Assembly (NCBI GenBank): GCA_016874895.1
Contig: VGSX01000233.1
Location: forward strand, 1 to 5,761
Direction of reading: 5' to 3'
Length of the DNA: 5,761 nucleotides
Origin: Deltaproteobacteria bacterium
Lineage (GTDB): Bacteria; Desulfobacterota; Desulfobaccia; Desulfobaccales; Desulfobaccaceae
The notes below the pieces were generated by a model that was given only the letters and a program-made list of their open reading frames with translations, searched no databases and was not told the origin of the DNA. Every line of letters begins with the position of its first letter. Position 1 is the stretch's first letter. Positions 1-5,761 of this stretch are shown here, one piece after another. Position numbers and translations under genes: made by a program.

Positions 1-1794
1 GTGGTCGGTGATGACCTTCACCTGCCGCCAGCCGCTTTGTATTAAGTCGATTATGCGGTCCACCAGGCTGCGTATCTCTTCCTCGATGCGCCAGGCCAGC
101 TTCCATCCCTGGTCGTGGCCGCTTCGGTCCAGATCGCCGTGTTCGCTCCAGGCCCGGCCAGTGGCATCACCGGTATCTTCTTTGCCTAAAACTTGATAAC
201 CAGCCTCTTCCAAGAGTTTAGTAAAGCGAGCCTGGGTAAGGGCCTTTCCGGTGGCTTTCTCGCAAGGTTGAAAGAAGCTATCCCCTCTCTGCCCCGCCAA
301 TGCACCGGTTACCGGGGAAACTGCCGGCTTGGAAGTTGCAGTCACCGTCGGTAGTGGAGCCCACCGGTATGAGGTGGCCACCTGCAGCCCCTGTCGCATT
401 AGAGCCGTTTGCAGGCGCTGGGCCACGTCAAACCGTAATCCATCGGCGAATAACAGACATTCCCCTTCTTGGGCGTTTAGCGGCTGCATGTGCTCCCCGG
501 TATGGCCGGGGTAGGAGTGATTTTGCACTAATTGCTGCAATTTCTCGGCAGCAGCCTGGAGCCAGGGGAGATAGACGGCCCTGATCGCGACTTTCACCGC
601 CGCCACGTCTTCTGTGCGTTGTATACAAGCCAAAGCCTGTAAAAGGGCCGCATCCGCCTGCCATCCCTCAATTATATACCAAGCTGCCATTTCTTCAGGG
701 GTGGCGCCACCCAGGGCTCTTTTTGTCACCTCGCCGATAGCGTTAATATGCTGCAGGGCCCGGGCCAGAGGCGCCAAGCCAAGCTCCGCCCAGACCCAAC
801 GCCTTCTGTCGCCATGGCTTTTCTCCAGTTCCGTGAGCTTCTTACTCACCTCATAAGGGAGCCGATCCTCCATGACCTTCAAATGTTGACGCAAGGCTGT
901 TTCTTGCGCTTCATTCTCCTGGGGCCATGAGGACTTATCCTCAAATAAATCCTTTGGCGGTGGCTTTGCCCGCCGCAGCAACTCCGGGAGGTGAGGATAT
1001 AAACGAGGGGATTCGGCAAAGCGCTCCCAGACCTTGGCCCAGTTTCCCTCTTTCTTACCCAGGAGTTCGGCCCCGGCCAATTCACCGTCCTGCTGGGGAT
1101 CGAAGCTATAATCCTTCTGGCAGACGGCCCGGAAAGAGTCCCACTCGTTGCCATCCCACTGCTGGCGAGTGCCGGTCGGATCATTGAGCCACCGCAGCAA
1201 GTCCCGCACCGGGTCCGGAGTGAGAAGCATATCGAAATCGGGCGCTTCCAGACGGCGTCCCTGGAGATAACCTAGGGGAGTATTCATCAATGGTAACAGG
1301 GCGCGGCCGATGGCTTCCCGGGTGGCGTCATCCTGGGCTACATCCAAACCCAGGCCGCCTTCTTGAGACTTCAGAAAGGCCAGGACCGACCAATCCCGGC
1401 CATTGACATGGCTCCAGAACACCCCCCGGTACTGCAATTCCGCCAGAGGTTGCAATAGCTTGGGGCAACTCTCCAAGTCCCGCAACTCCTGGCGGCTTAC
1501 TCCGGGGAGATACAGGACAGGGACTGCCTCCTTCGGCCACTCCGCTCCCGGCAGCAGGCGGGCGATCATGCATTTCAGCCAAATGGCCGGCCCGGTGCGG
1601 ATTGCAGGATTATAAGGTCCCAGAGTCAAAAATTGCGGCAAAACGGTTCGCAGCACCGGAGCCAGGGGCACCCAATTCTGCTCCTTGTCGGTCCAGAGGA
1701 TGACGACCGGGGCCACCATGACGTTCTGGTTAAAGCTGGCGGCTTTTTCCAGGGAGGCCAAAAGGGCCTCTAGAACCGTGCCTTTGCTGTCCAT
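1..1794 (-). CDS. pglZ: PglZ BREX phosphatase-fold protein, type B-like (3' end outside window)
   Basis: The window holds the first 598 residues of PglZ, an alkaline-phosphatase-superfamily protein essential to BREX/Pgl defence. No stop occurs in frame between 1794 and the left edge. The N-terminal part has ILWTDKEQNWVPLAPVL, TGPAIWLKCMIAR (67-79) and YRGVFWS-NGRDW (122-135), which I recall as typical of the type B PglZ family. The phosphatase core follows: CLLFADGLRFD (446-456, D451 a likely metal ligand), PLPTVTATSKPAV (480-492, holding the presumed nucleophilic Thr/Ser), WSEHGDLDRSGHD (549-561) and VITDH (594-598, D597 and H598 likely metal ligands). The ATG at 1794 is the first possible start, because TGA lies five codons upstream. 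No clear ribosome-binding site precedes it. A TTG at codon 12 with GAGG just upstream is a possible alternative. The C-terminal part lies off the left edge. It is probably cotranscribed with hepT. Confidence 0.93.
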   Translation of the reverse strand, partial: MDSKGTVLEALLASLEKAASFNQNVMVAPVVILWTDKEQNWVPLAPVLRTVLPQFLTLGPYNPAIRTGPAIWLKCMIARLLPGAEWPKEAVPVLYLPGVSRQELRDLESCPKLLQPLAELQYRGVFWSHVNGRDWSVLAFLKSQEGGLGLDVAQDDATREAIGRALLPLMNTPLGYLQGRRLEAPDFDMLLTPDPVRDLLRWLNDPTGTRQQWDGNEWDSFRAVCQKDYSFDPQQDGELAGAELLGKKEGNWAKVWERFAESPRLYPHLPELLRRAKPPPKDLFEDKSSWPQENEAQETALRQHLKVMEDRLPYEVSKKLTELEKSHGDRRRWVWAELGLAPLARALQHINAIGEVTKRALGGATPEEMAAWYIIEGWQADAALLQALACIQRTEDVAAVKVAIRAVYLPWLQAAAEKLQQLVQNHSYPGHTGEHMQPLNAQEGECLLFADGLRFDVAQRLQTALMRQGLQVATSYRWAPLPTVTATSKPAVSPVTGALAGQRGDSFFQPCEKATGKALTQARFTKLLEEAGYQVLGKEDTGDATGRAWSEHGDLDRSGHDQGWKLAWRIEEEIRSLVDRIIDLIQSGWRQVKVITDH

Positions 1795-1831
1795 AACAGG
1801 AATTATTCAAATATTCTCGGTTAGCTGCGAA

Positions 1832-1854
1832 TTACCCTATGTCCATGCGGGTAA
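1832..1854. promoter_or_regulatory. Nested inverted repeat between hepT and pglZ (possible operator or hairpin)
   Basis: The outer arms TTACCC (1832-1837) and GGGTAA (1849-1854) are perfect inverted copies around 11 nt. Inside them ATG (1839-1841) and CAT (1844-1846) form a second small dyad with almost the same centre. No T-run follows on the minus strand, so it is not an obvious terminator. The 65-nt gap (1795-1859) otherwise holds only AT-rich sequence next to the pglZ start and no convincing -35/-10 pair. It could be a repressor site or an RNA hairpin that tunes pglZ, or it could be chance. Confidence 0.3.
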
Positions 1855-1859
1855 GCTTC

Positions 1860-2201
1860 CTACACGCCCCCCAGGTCGGCCAACATCTTCTGCACCTGCA
1901 CCTTGAGCACCGGGACATCCAGGGCCACGATATTCCATACCTCATCCAGATCGATCTCCAGGTAATCGTGCACCAACACGTTACGCAGGGCCACAATGCC
2001 TTTCCAGGCCACTTCGGGATATTTGCTTTTCAGGTTGTCTGAAAGTCGTTTGACCGATTCCCCCAGGGTTTGCAGGGTTCGCAGGACCGCCCGCTGGACC
2101 ACCTCCTCATTCATAAAGGCGCTCTTGCCACCCGCGGTGAATTTCTCCAGGCGGTCAATATCCTCAGCGATCTGGATGAGGTAGAATTTATCGTCCTTCA
2201 C
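1860..2201 (-). CDS. hepT: HepT-like HEPN ribonuclease toxin (DUF86 family)
   Basis: This 113-residue, mostly helical HEPN-domain protein is of the HepT/DUF86 kind, whose members act as dimeric RNases and the toxin half of HEPN-MNT pairs. The hallmark RX4HXY motif is intact as R73-NVLV-H78-D-Y80. R73 and H78 should be catalytic, and Y80 is the residue AMPylated by MntA in studied pairs. The start is the GTG at 2201, which overlaps the mntA stop (GTGA) and gives the N-terminus MKDDKFYLIQIAEDI typical of the family. AGAGG at 2212-2216 lies 10 nt upstream. The stop is TAG at 1860-1862. Since the motif is intact, a live toxin is likely. RNA target and trigger cannot be read from the sequence. Placement between pglX and pglZ suggests a link to phage sensing or BREX failure, which is inference. 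Confidence 0.9.
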   Translation of the reverse strand: MKDDKFYLIQIAEDIDRLEKFTAGGKSAFMNEEVVQRAVLRTLQTLGESVKRLSDNLKSKYPEVAWKGIVALRNVLVHDYLEIDLDEVWNIVALDVPVLKVQVQKMLADLGGV

Positions 2202-2488
2202 AGCGGCACCGCCTCTTTCAGCACCCGCTCCCGGATATACCAGTGCAGGGCCTTTTCCGTCACCACGTCCACCCGGCAGCCCAGAAGTTCCTCCAAGTCG
2301 GCAATGAGTCCCCCGGGGAACCAGGGAGTGCGCTCCGGACCGGCCTCAATGAGGAAATCCACGTCACTTTCTGGCCCGGCTTCGCCTCGGGCTGCCGACC
2401 CGAAAAGACGCAGGTTATGGACTCCGTGGCGGGCGGCCAGGCGCAAAATCTCTTCCCGTTTCTCTTTTATGCGGCGGTCCACTTCCAT
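2198..2488 (-). CDS. mntA: MntA-like minimal nucleotidyltransferase antitoxin
   Basis: This 96-residue protein belongs to the minimal nucleotidyltransferase (MNT, pol-beta-like) family that pairs with HEPN toxins. In characterised pairs MntA transfers AMP from ATP to a tyrosine beside the HEPN active site and silences the RNase. The full active site is visible: G30-S31, then ten residues to D42-V-D44 (GSX10DXD), and a third acidic residue D74 in RVDVVT. The start is the ATG at 2488, preceded by a good ribosome-binding site (GGAGGG at 2499-2504, 10 nt upstream). The gene begins 26 nt after the pglX stop and its TGA overlaps the hepT start by 4 nt, so toxin translation is probably coupled to the antitoxin. 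Its base composition matches the GC-rich flanks and not the AT-rich pglX centre. The assignment is firm at family level, but activity on its neighbour is inferred. Confidence 0.9.
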   Translation of the reverse strand: MEVDRRIKEKREEILRLAARHGVHNLRLFGSAARGEAGPESDVDFLIEAGPERTPWFPGGLIADLEELLGCRVDVVTEKALHWYIRERVLKEAVPL

Positions 2489-2498
2489 GGCGGCGCTG

Positions 2499-2507
2499 CC
2501 CTCCCTC
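2499..2507 (-). promoter_or_regulatory. Ribosome-binding site of mntA
   Basis: The minus strand reads GAGGGAGGG here, with GGAGGG ending 10 nt before the ATG at 2488. It is the clearest Shine-Dalgarno sequence in the window and supports that start. It lies in the 26-nt pglX-mntA gap, so mntA can be translated independently of pglX. Confidence 0.65.
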
Positions 2508-2522
2508 AGGCTTTTTAAGCCT
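2508..2522. repeat. Short inverted repeat across the pglX stop codon
   Basis: AGGCTT (2508-2513) and AAGCCT (2517-2522) are perfect inverted copies around a 3-nt loop that contains part of the pglX TAA. In the minus-strand transcript this makes a 6-bp hairpin directly before the mntA ribosome-binding site. No U-tract follows, so it is unlikely to terminate transcription. It may be chance or may affect ribosome or RNase access. Confidence 0.3.
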
Positions 2523-5500
2523 CCCGGCTCTTGGCCTTCTCGGCCAGGGTGAGATGACGGTCGTTGAGGCGCTCACCCTTAAATAAATGATACCATGGGG
2601 CGCTTTCCACGTCTCTACCCCGGTCTTTATTCCAGTTGATCTTGGGCCTATGGCGCAGGATATCCGCGGTCATGAAGGGGCGGATGTTGAGGCGCACTCC
2701 ATCGTTCAGGTCCGGCTCCCAGCCCAGGGGCTGCTGTTCCAGGGGCTTCCAGCGGATAAAGATGTCGTAGGGAGCTTCCCCCGCCAGGATGAGCTTGAGC
2801 TTCTCCTGCAGGGCCTGGGCCGCGGCCAGACGCTCCTCCGCCCCCGCTTCCTTCCGCTTCACCCCGTCCTGCTGGCGTTGCAGCCAGTCGCCCAGGTAGG
2901 TGTAGGTCAAGGTTTCCAGGTTTTTCCGGTCCAGCTTGTGGTAATTCACCAGGGCGGCAAAGCCGTCCTTGCGGCCGTCCCAGATATGCCAGATAAAGGG
3001 CCGTTGGTGGAAAATCTGGCAGTGGTCCTTAAAAAATCCGTCCCGCAGCCAGGCTTCCAGGCCCTTGCCGGGGTAGCCCGCCGCGGCCAGCAGTTCATTC
3101 AGCCGGCTTGCCGACCACTCCGGCCCGTAAGCCGCGGCCAGCATTTCCAGGAGACGCTCCGCCGCCGGCCCCTCCCCCTTCACCGGCGGCAAGCAGACAA
3201 TGCCATCATTATCAGCCAGGGGCAGCAACTCATAGGTCTTTTTCACCCAGGCCCGGGCCTCCTCTGACAGTTCCATCTTGGGGTCCAATTCCGCCGGCCA
3301 GCGATACCCCAACAGTCGGGCTACGGCAACCTGCAATGGTTGTTCGCTGGGGGCCGGATGGCCGTGAAAAATCCACTGAGTTGAATCATCGCAGTAAGGT
3401 TTAGGTAGGCCATTTGGGAATTTATTGTTCGCTATCTTTTGCCAATATTCAAAATCGAAAGAAACTTGGGTAAAGTGATTAACTTCAACACTTAGCTTTT
3501 GATTAAAACTTCGGAGATTTAATCGAAACTGGTCATCTTCCGCATAGCACCAAATTGGCAATAAGTGTGATATATAATGTGGAATTACTGGACAACATGT
3601 AGTATCCCAAGGTCCTCCAGTGAATATTGTTACTGGTAAATCGTTCATCATTCCAAAGAGTATTCCTTTTTTGTTCCACTGGCTTGTATTTCTCAGATAT
3701 GCAGTTGGACTCTTTGATAATGCCCCTTTGCCATTTTGCCAAAAAAGTACATCAGAGCGAGCGGATCCCCACATTTGACGATCAGAAGGTGATGAATAGT
3801 AAGTAATCCAATCACTTGAAAATATTATTTCCCAGAATTTTTTTCTATAAGCTGGATCGTCTCCAGTTCCAAGCCCTTTATATGATGCTGCATAAAAAGA
3901 TAATAATATTTGATTAGATGCTTTTTCAAAGTTTATATAACTATCAGGATTCTTTAATTGTTTGTGTTGCATAATTCGTTTAATCTCAGAATTACTTAGC
4001 ATAATTGCTTTTTCTTGGGGTGTCCGGGGGACAGAAACGTCAATGCAACTTATTTGGTTAACATCTTTCGGCAATTTATTGCTTATTATCAATAGTTGGA
4101 CGTTAAAATCCCACATTGGTGTTTGAAATGCCTGGGCTCCTAATCTTGTAATTACATTCCAGGTATCCTGGCGCAATAATTTTTTCCGCAACATCTTATA
4201 GGTCGTTAAAAAAAGCCAGTTCTGAGGCAAAACGATGCTACAGGTGCCATTTTGGACACAAAACTCTAGGCAACGATCCAAAAATACAGTAGCAATATCA
4301 TTTTTCGCTTCGGGATGTTCTCTCGCACAAAACTCTTGTATCTTATCATTCTGTTTGCTTCTTACCAGAAAGGGCACATTGGTCACAACCAGGTGATATT
4401 TGCCTACCAATAGTTCCGCTGCCTTCTCCATCCACTGAGCCGCAATACCTACCTCCGTGGCTACAAAATCACGTTTGACATCCTCTCGCTCCAGGGCCGC
4501 CGTCAACAAAGGGCGCAACTCTGACCACCCTGCTATAAATAGTCCCCCGGATACGCTTTGTTTCGGATTAATCAAACTCCCCAGGGTGGGGGCGTCCTTG
4601 AACAGGTCATAAAGCTGCTCCAATCCCTTACGGAGGTGTTCATCCTGCCTGGCCAGTTTCAGCCATTCCTCTTTTCTGGCCCCCACCGCTAACCCAGAGC
4701 AGGCGATATTAAGCGGCGGCAGCTCTCGGTAGCCCCCGGCCCCAGGATAAGTCCAGGCGGCCAGGGCCAGGGCAAAGGCGGCGATTTGGGTGCAGCGTTC
4801 ATCAATCTCCAGGCCGAAAAGGTTGTCCCGGAGCACGGCGTCGCCGGCGGCGCCGGGAACAAGCCCCTCCTCCTGCATGCGAAAGCGCACCATGATGTGG
4901 AAGGCTTCCACCAGGAAATGCCCGGAGCCGCAGCAGGGGTCCAGGATTTTCAGTTCCCGAGCCGTCTGCGGCCAGCCTTCAAACTTCCCGGCTGCCGGAG
5001 TGCCGTCCTCCAAAAAACGCAGATACGGCATGGGGAGCGGCAATGGCTCCCCCGGATGCCGCCCGGTCCACCAGGCCCCCAGGGTGTTGTGCAGCAGGAA
5101 TTGCACCATGTAGGGTTCGGTGAAGAGTTGGGTGACGGCCGGCAATTCTTCGGCGCCGATCTTCTTCTCGGACTTGTTGATCTCTTCCTTCCGTTTGCTC
5201 TGCCAAAATTGGTAGACCCAGCCCAGGCTATCGCTGGCCGTAAAAACTTCTACGGGCAGGGTGGCCAGAAGCTTCTCCAAATCCTGCTGGTGCTCGGGGG
5301 GCAGGGAAAGCTGCAGCACCGGATTGTCGGGGCGGAATATCTGCGGCAACATGCGGGCGGCATAACGCCCGGCCAACTCCCAGGCATTGGCGGCGACCTC
5401 TTCCGGGGCCAGTTCGGCGCATTCCTCCAGGGTAACGGCCACGCCTTCGGGGTGCATCAGCAAATGGTTCTCTGCCAGGAAGCGGGCAAAGAGCATGCGG

Positions 5501-5761
5501 TGCCAGTGCTCGTAGGCGCACTCGGCCACCAAATGAACAATTTCTTGTTCCCCTCTTTTGTGTCTTAATGTATTTTCAGCAAAGATCCGGTCACCCAATT
5601 GGCGGCCATGCGCCCGCAGGCGCTTTCTTAGCTCCCCTTCCTTGGGCGATAGATGGGCAAATGGCTCCCGGTGGGGCACCGCCAAAGCTTCCAGAGCCGC
5701 CTTAGCGCCGGCCTCGGTCCGCTCCCGGGCCTCCTTCACCGTCTTTTCCAACAAGCTCCGT
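2515..5761 (-). CDS. pglX: PglX-type BREX N6-adenine DNA methyltransferase (5' end outside window)
   Basis: This protein is predicted to methylate adenine N6 in a short host motif using S-adenosylmethionine, marking self DNA for the BREX system. Numbering here counts from the in-window TTG at 5754. Visible parts are a PglX-like N-terminal region with SLGWVYQFW (176-184) and LPAVTQLFTEPYMVQFLL (204-221), SAM-binding motif I ILDPCCGSGHF (270-280), the acidic motif GLEID (314-318), and motif IV TNVPFL (458-463). Motif IV replaces the usual NPPY. A long variable region (about 520-790) probably recognises the target, and a conserved C-terminal part contains DLNDGVRLNIRPF (1015-1027). The frame stays open to the right edge (R and S precede the TTG), so the true start is probably just beyond it. 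The stop is TAA at 2515-2517. Length above 1079 residues fits the family. Bases 3380-4380 are strongly AT-rich, suggesting domain exchange. A standalone Eco57I-like modification-restriction enzyme or a DISARM methylase is the main alternative. The PglX N-terminus and the adjacent pglZ favour BREX. Confidence 0.92.
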   Translation of the reverse strand, partial: RSLLEKTVKEARERTEAGAKAALEALAVPHREPFAHLSPKEGELRKRLRAHGRQLGDRIFAENTLRHKRGEQEIVHLVAECAYEHWHRMLFARFLAENHLLMHPEGVAVTLEECAELAPEEVAANAWELAGRYAARMLPQIFRPDNPVLQLSLPPEHQQDLEKLLATLPVEVFTASDSLGWVYQFWQSKRKEEINKSEKKIGAEELPAVTQLFTEPYMVQFLLHNTLGAWWTGRHPGEPLPLPMPYLRFLEDGTPAAGKFEGWPQTARELKILDPCCGSGHFLVEAFHIMVRFRMQEEGLVPGAAGDAVLRDNLFGLEIDERCTQIAAFALALAAWTYPGAGGYRELPPLNIACSGLAVGARKEEWLKLARQDEHLRKGLEQLYDLFKDAPTLGSLINPKQSVSGGLFIAGWSELRPLLTAALEREDVKRDFVATEVGIAAQWMEKAAELLVGKYHLVVTNVPFLVRSKQNDKIQEFCAREHPEAKNDIATVFLDRCLEFCVQNGTCSIVLPQNWLFLTTYKMLRKKLLRQDTWNVITRLGAQAFQTPMWDFNVQLLIISNKLPKDVNQISCIDVSVPRTPQEKAIMLSNSEIKRIMQHKQLKNPDSYINFEKASNQILLSFYAASYKGLGTGDDPAYRKKFWEIIFSSDWITYYSSPSDRQMWGSARSDVLFWQNGKGALSKSPTAYLRNTSQWNKKGILFGMMNDLPVTIFTGGPWDTTCCPVIPHYISHLLPIWCYAEDDQFRLNLRSFNQKLSVEVNHFTQVSFDFEYWQKIANNKFPNGLPKPYCDDSTQWIFHGHPAPSEQPLQVAVARLLGYRWPAELDPKMELSEEARAWVKKTYELLPLADNDGIVCLPPVKGEGPAAERLLEMLAAAYGPEWSASRLNELLAAAGYPGKGLEAWLRDGFFKDHCQIFHQRPFIWHIWDGRKDGFAALVNYHKLDRKNLETLTYTYLGDWLQRQQDGVKRKEAGAEERLAAAQALQEKLKLILAGEAPYDIFIRWKPLEQQPLGWEPDLNDGVRLNIRPFMTADILRHRPKINWNKDRGRDVESAPWYHLFKGERLNDRHLTLAEKAKSREA
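3380..4380. other. AT-rich segment inside pglX covering the presumed target-recognition region
   Basis: Hand counts per 60 bases give 38 G+C at 3301-3360, 27 at 3361-3420, 18 at 3421-3480, 17 at 3781-3840, 12 at 3901-3960, 25 at 4081-4140, 23 at 4321-4380 and 31 at 4381-4440. Typical flanking pglX lines have 44-45 (2821-2880, 3121-3180). The segment encodes residues about 459-792, from the NVPF catalytic motif through the variable centre. The reading frame is unbroken. I infer a specificity domain acquired from an AT-richer relative. The composition change is observed, but the transfer is not proven. Confidence 0.8.

Noticed and set aside
8..1187. Several short frames of 60-101 codons on both strands in the left third
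   Set aside because: This stretch is continuously coding for PglZ on the minus strand. The short frames overlap it in other frames and show no family features.
2508..2522. Inverted repeat considered as an intrinsic terminator after pglX
   Set aside because: The stem is only 6 bp and the minus strand continues with GAGGGAGGG rather than a U-tract.
2070..2552. Plus-strand open frame of 160 codons across mntA
   Set aside because: It overlaps the intact mntA with its full active-site motif and the start of hepT. The Ser/Arg/Pro-rich translation resembles no protein I know.
2587..3267. Plus-strand open frame of 226 codons opposite pglX
   Set aside because: It lies wholly antisense to the conserved PglX C-terminal region. 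The translation has no recognisable domain and arises from the high GC of the true gene.
3533..3742. Short minus-strand frame of 69 codons in the AT-rich segment, considered as an inserted small gene
   Set aside because: It is out of frame inside the uninterrupted pglX coding frame and has no ribosome-binding site or recognisable domain.
3380..4380. AT-rich segment considered as an inserted mobile element
   Set aside because: The pglX frame runs through without a break, and I see no terminal inverted repeats, target duplications or transposase. Domain exchange explains it better.
4786..5568. Plus-strand open frame of 260 codons opposite the pglX N-terminal region
   Set aside because: It is antisense to clear PglX motifs, including the region just after motif I. 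Its low-complexity Gly/Gln/Leu-rich translation is typical of a shadow frame.

Overview
The whole window is one minus-strand gene block, so it reads right to left. It holds part of a BREX-type phage-defence locus. In transcription order the genes are: a PglX-type N6-adenine DNA methyltransferase (2515 to the right edge, 5' end missing); a small MNT-domain nucleotidyltransferase antitoxin (2198-2488); a HEPN/HepT-type toxin RNase (1860-2201); and a PglZ alkaline-phosphatase-fold protein (1794 down to the left edge, 3' end missing). All are intact within the window. The pglZ frame was read by hand over 598 codons without a stop. Gaps are short: 26 nt between pglX and mntA, a 4-nt overlap between mntA and hepT, and 65 nt between hepT and pglZ. 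I see no RNA gene, insertion sequence, CRISPR array or convincing terminator.

Organism: a bacterium with a moderately GC-rich genome. Most 60-base lines I counted outside the pglX centre are 50-75% GC. The sequence does not fix the lineage. A deltaproteobacterial or other environmental anaerobe would fit, but that is only an impression.

How the genes work together: PglX and PglZ are the two signature proteins of BREX and of the older Pgl system. PglX marks host DNA by adenine methylation, and PglZ is needed for defence and, in some systems, for methylation. The PglZ N-terminal region resembles what I know as the 'type B' PglZ family. The other expected genes (brxA, brxB, brxC, brxL or equivalents) would lie outside this window, so the BREX subtype is not decided here. 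Between the two signature genes sits a complete MntA/HepT toxin-antitoxin pair with its key residues present. This suggests that abortive-type immunity is wired into the BREX operon.

The most striking compositional signal is inside pglX. Its central segment (about 3380-4380, residues about 459-792) drops to 20-45% GC and is flanked by 52-75% GC sequence on both sides. It begins at the catalytic motif and spans the presumed target-recognition region, as expected if the specificity domain was exchanged by recombination.
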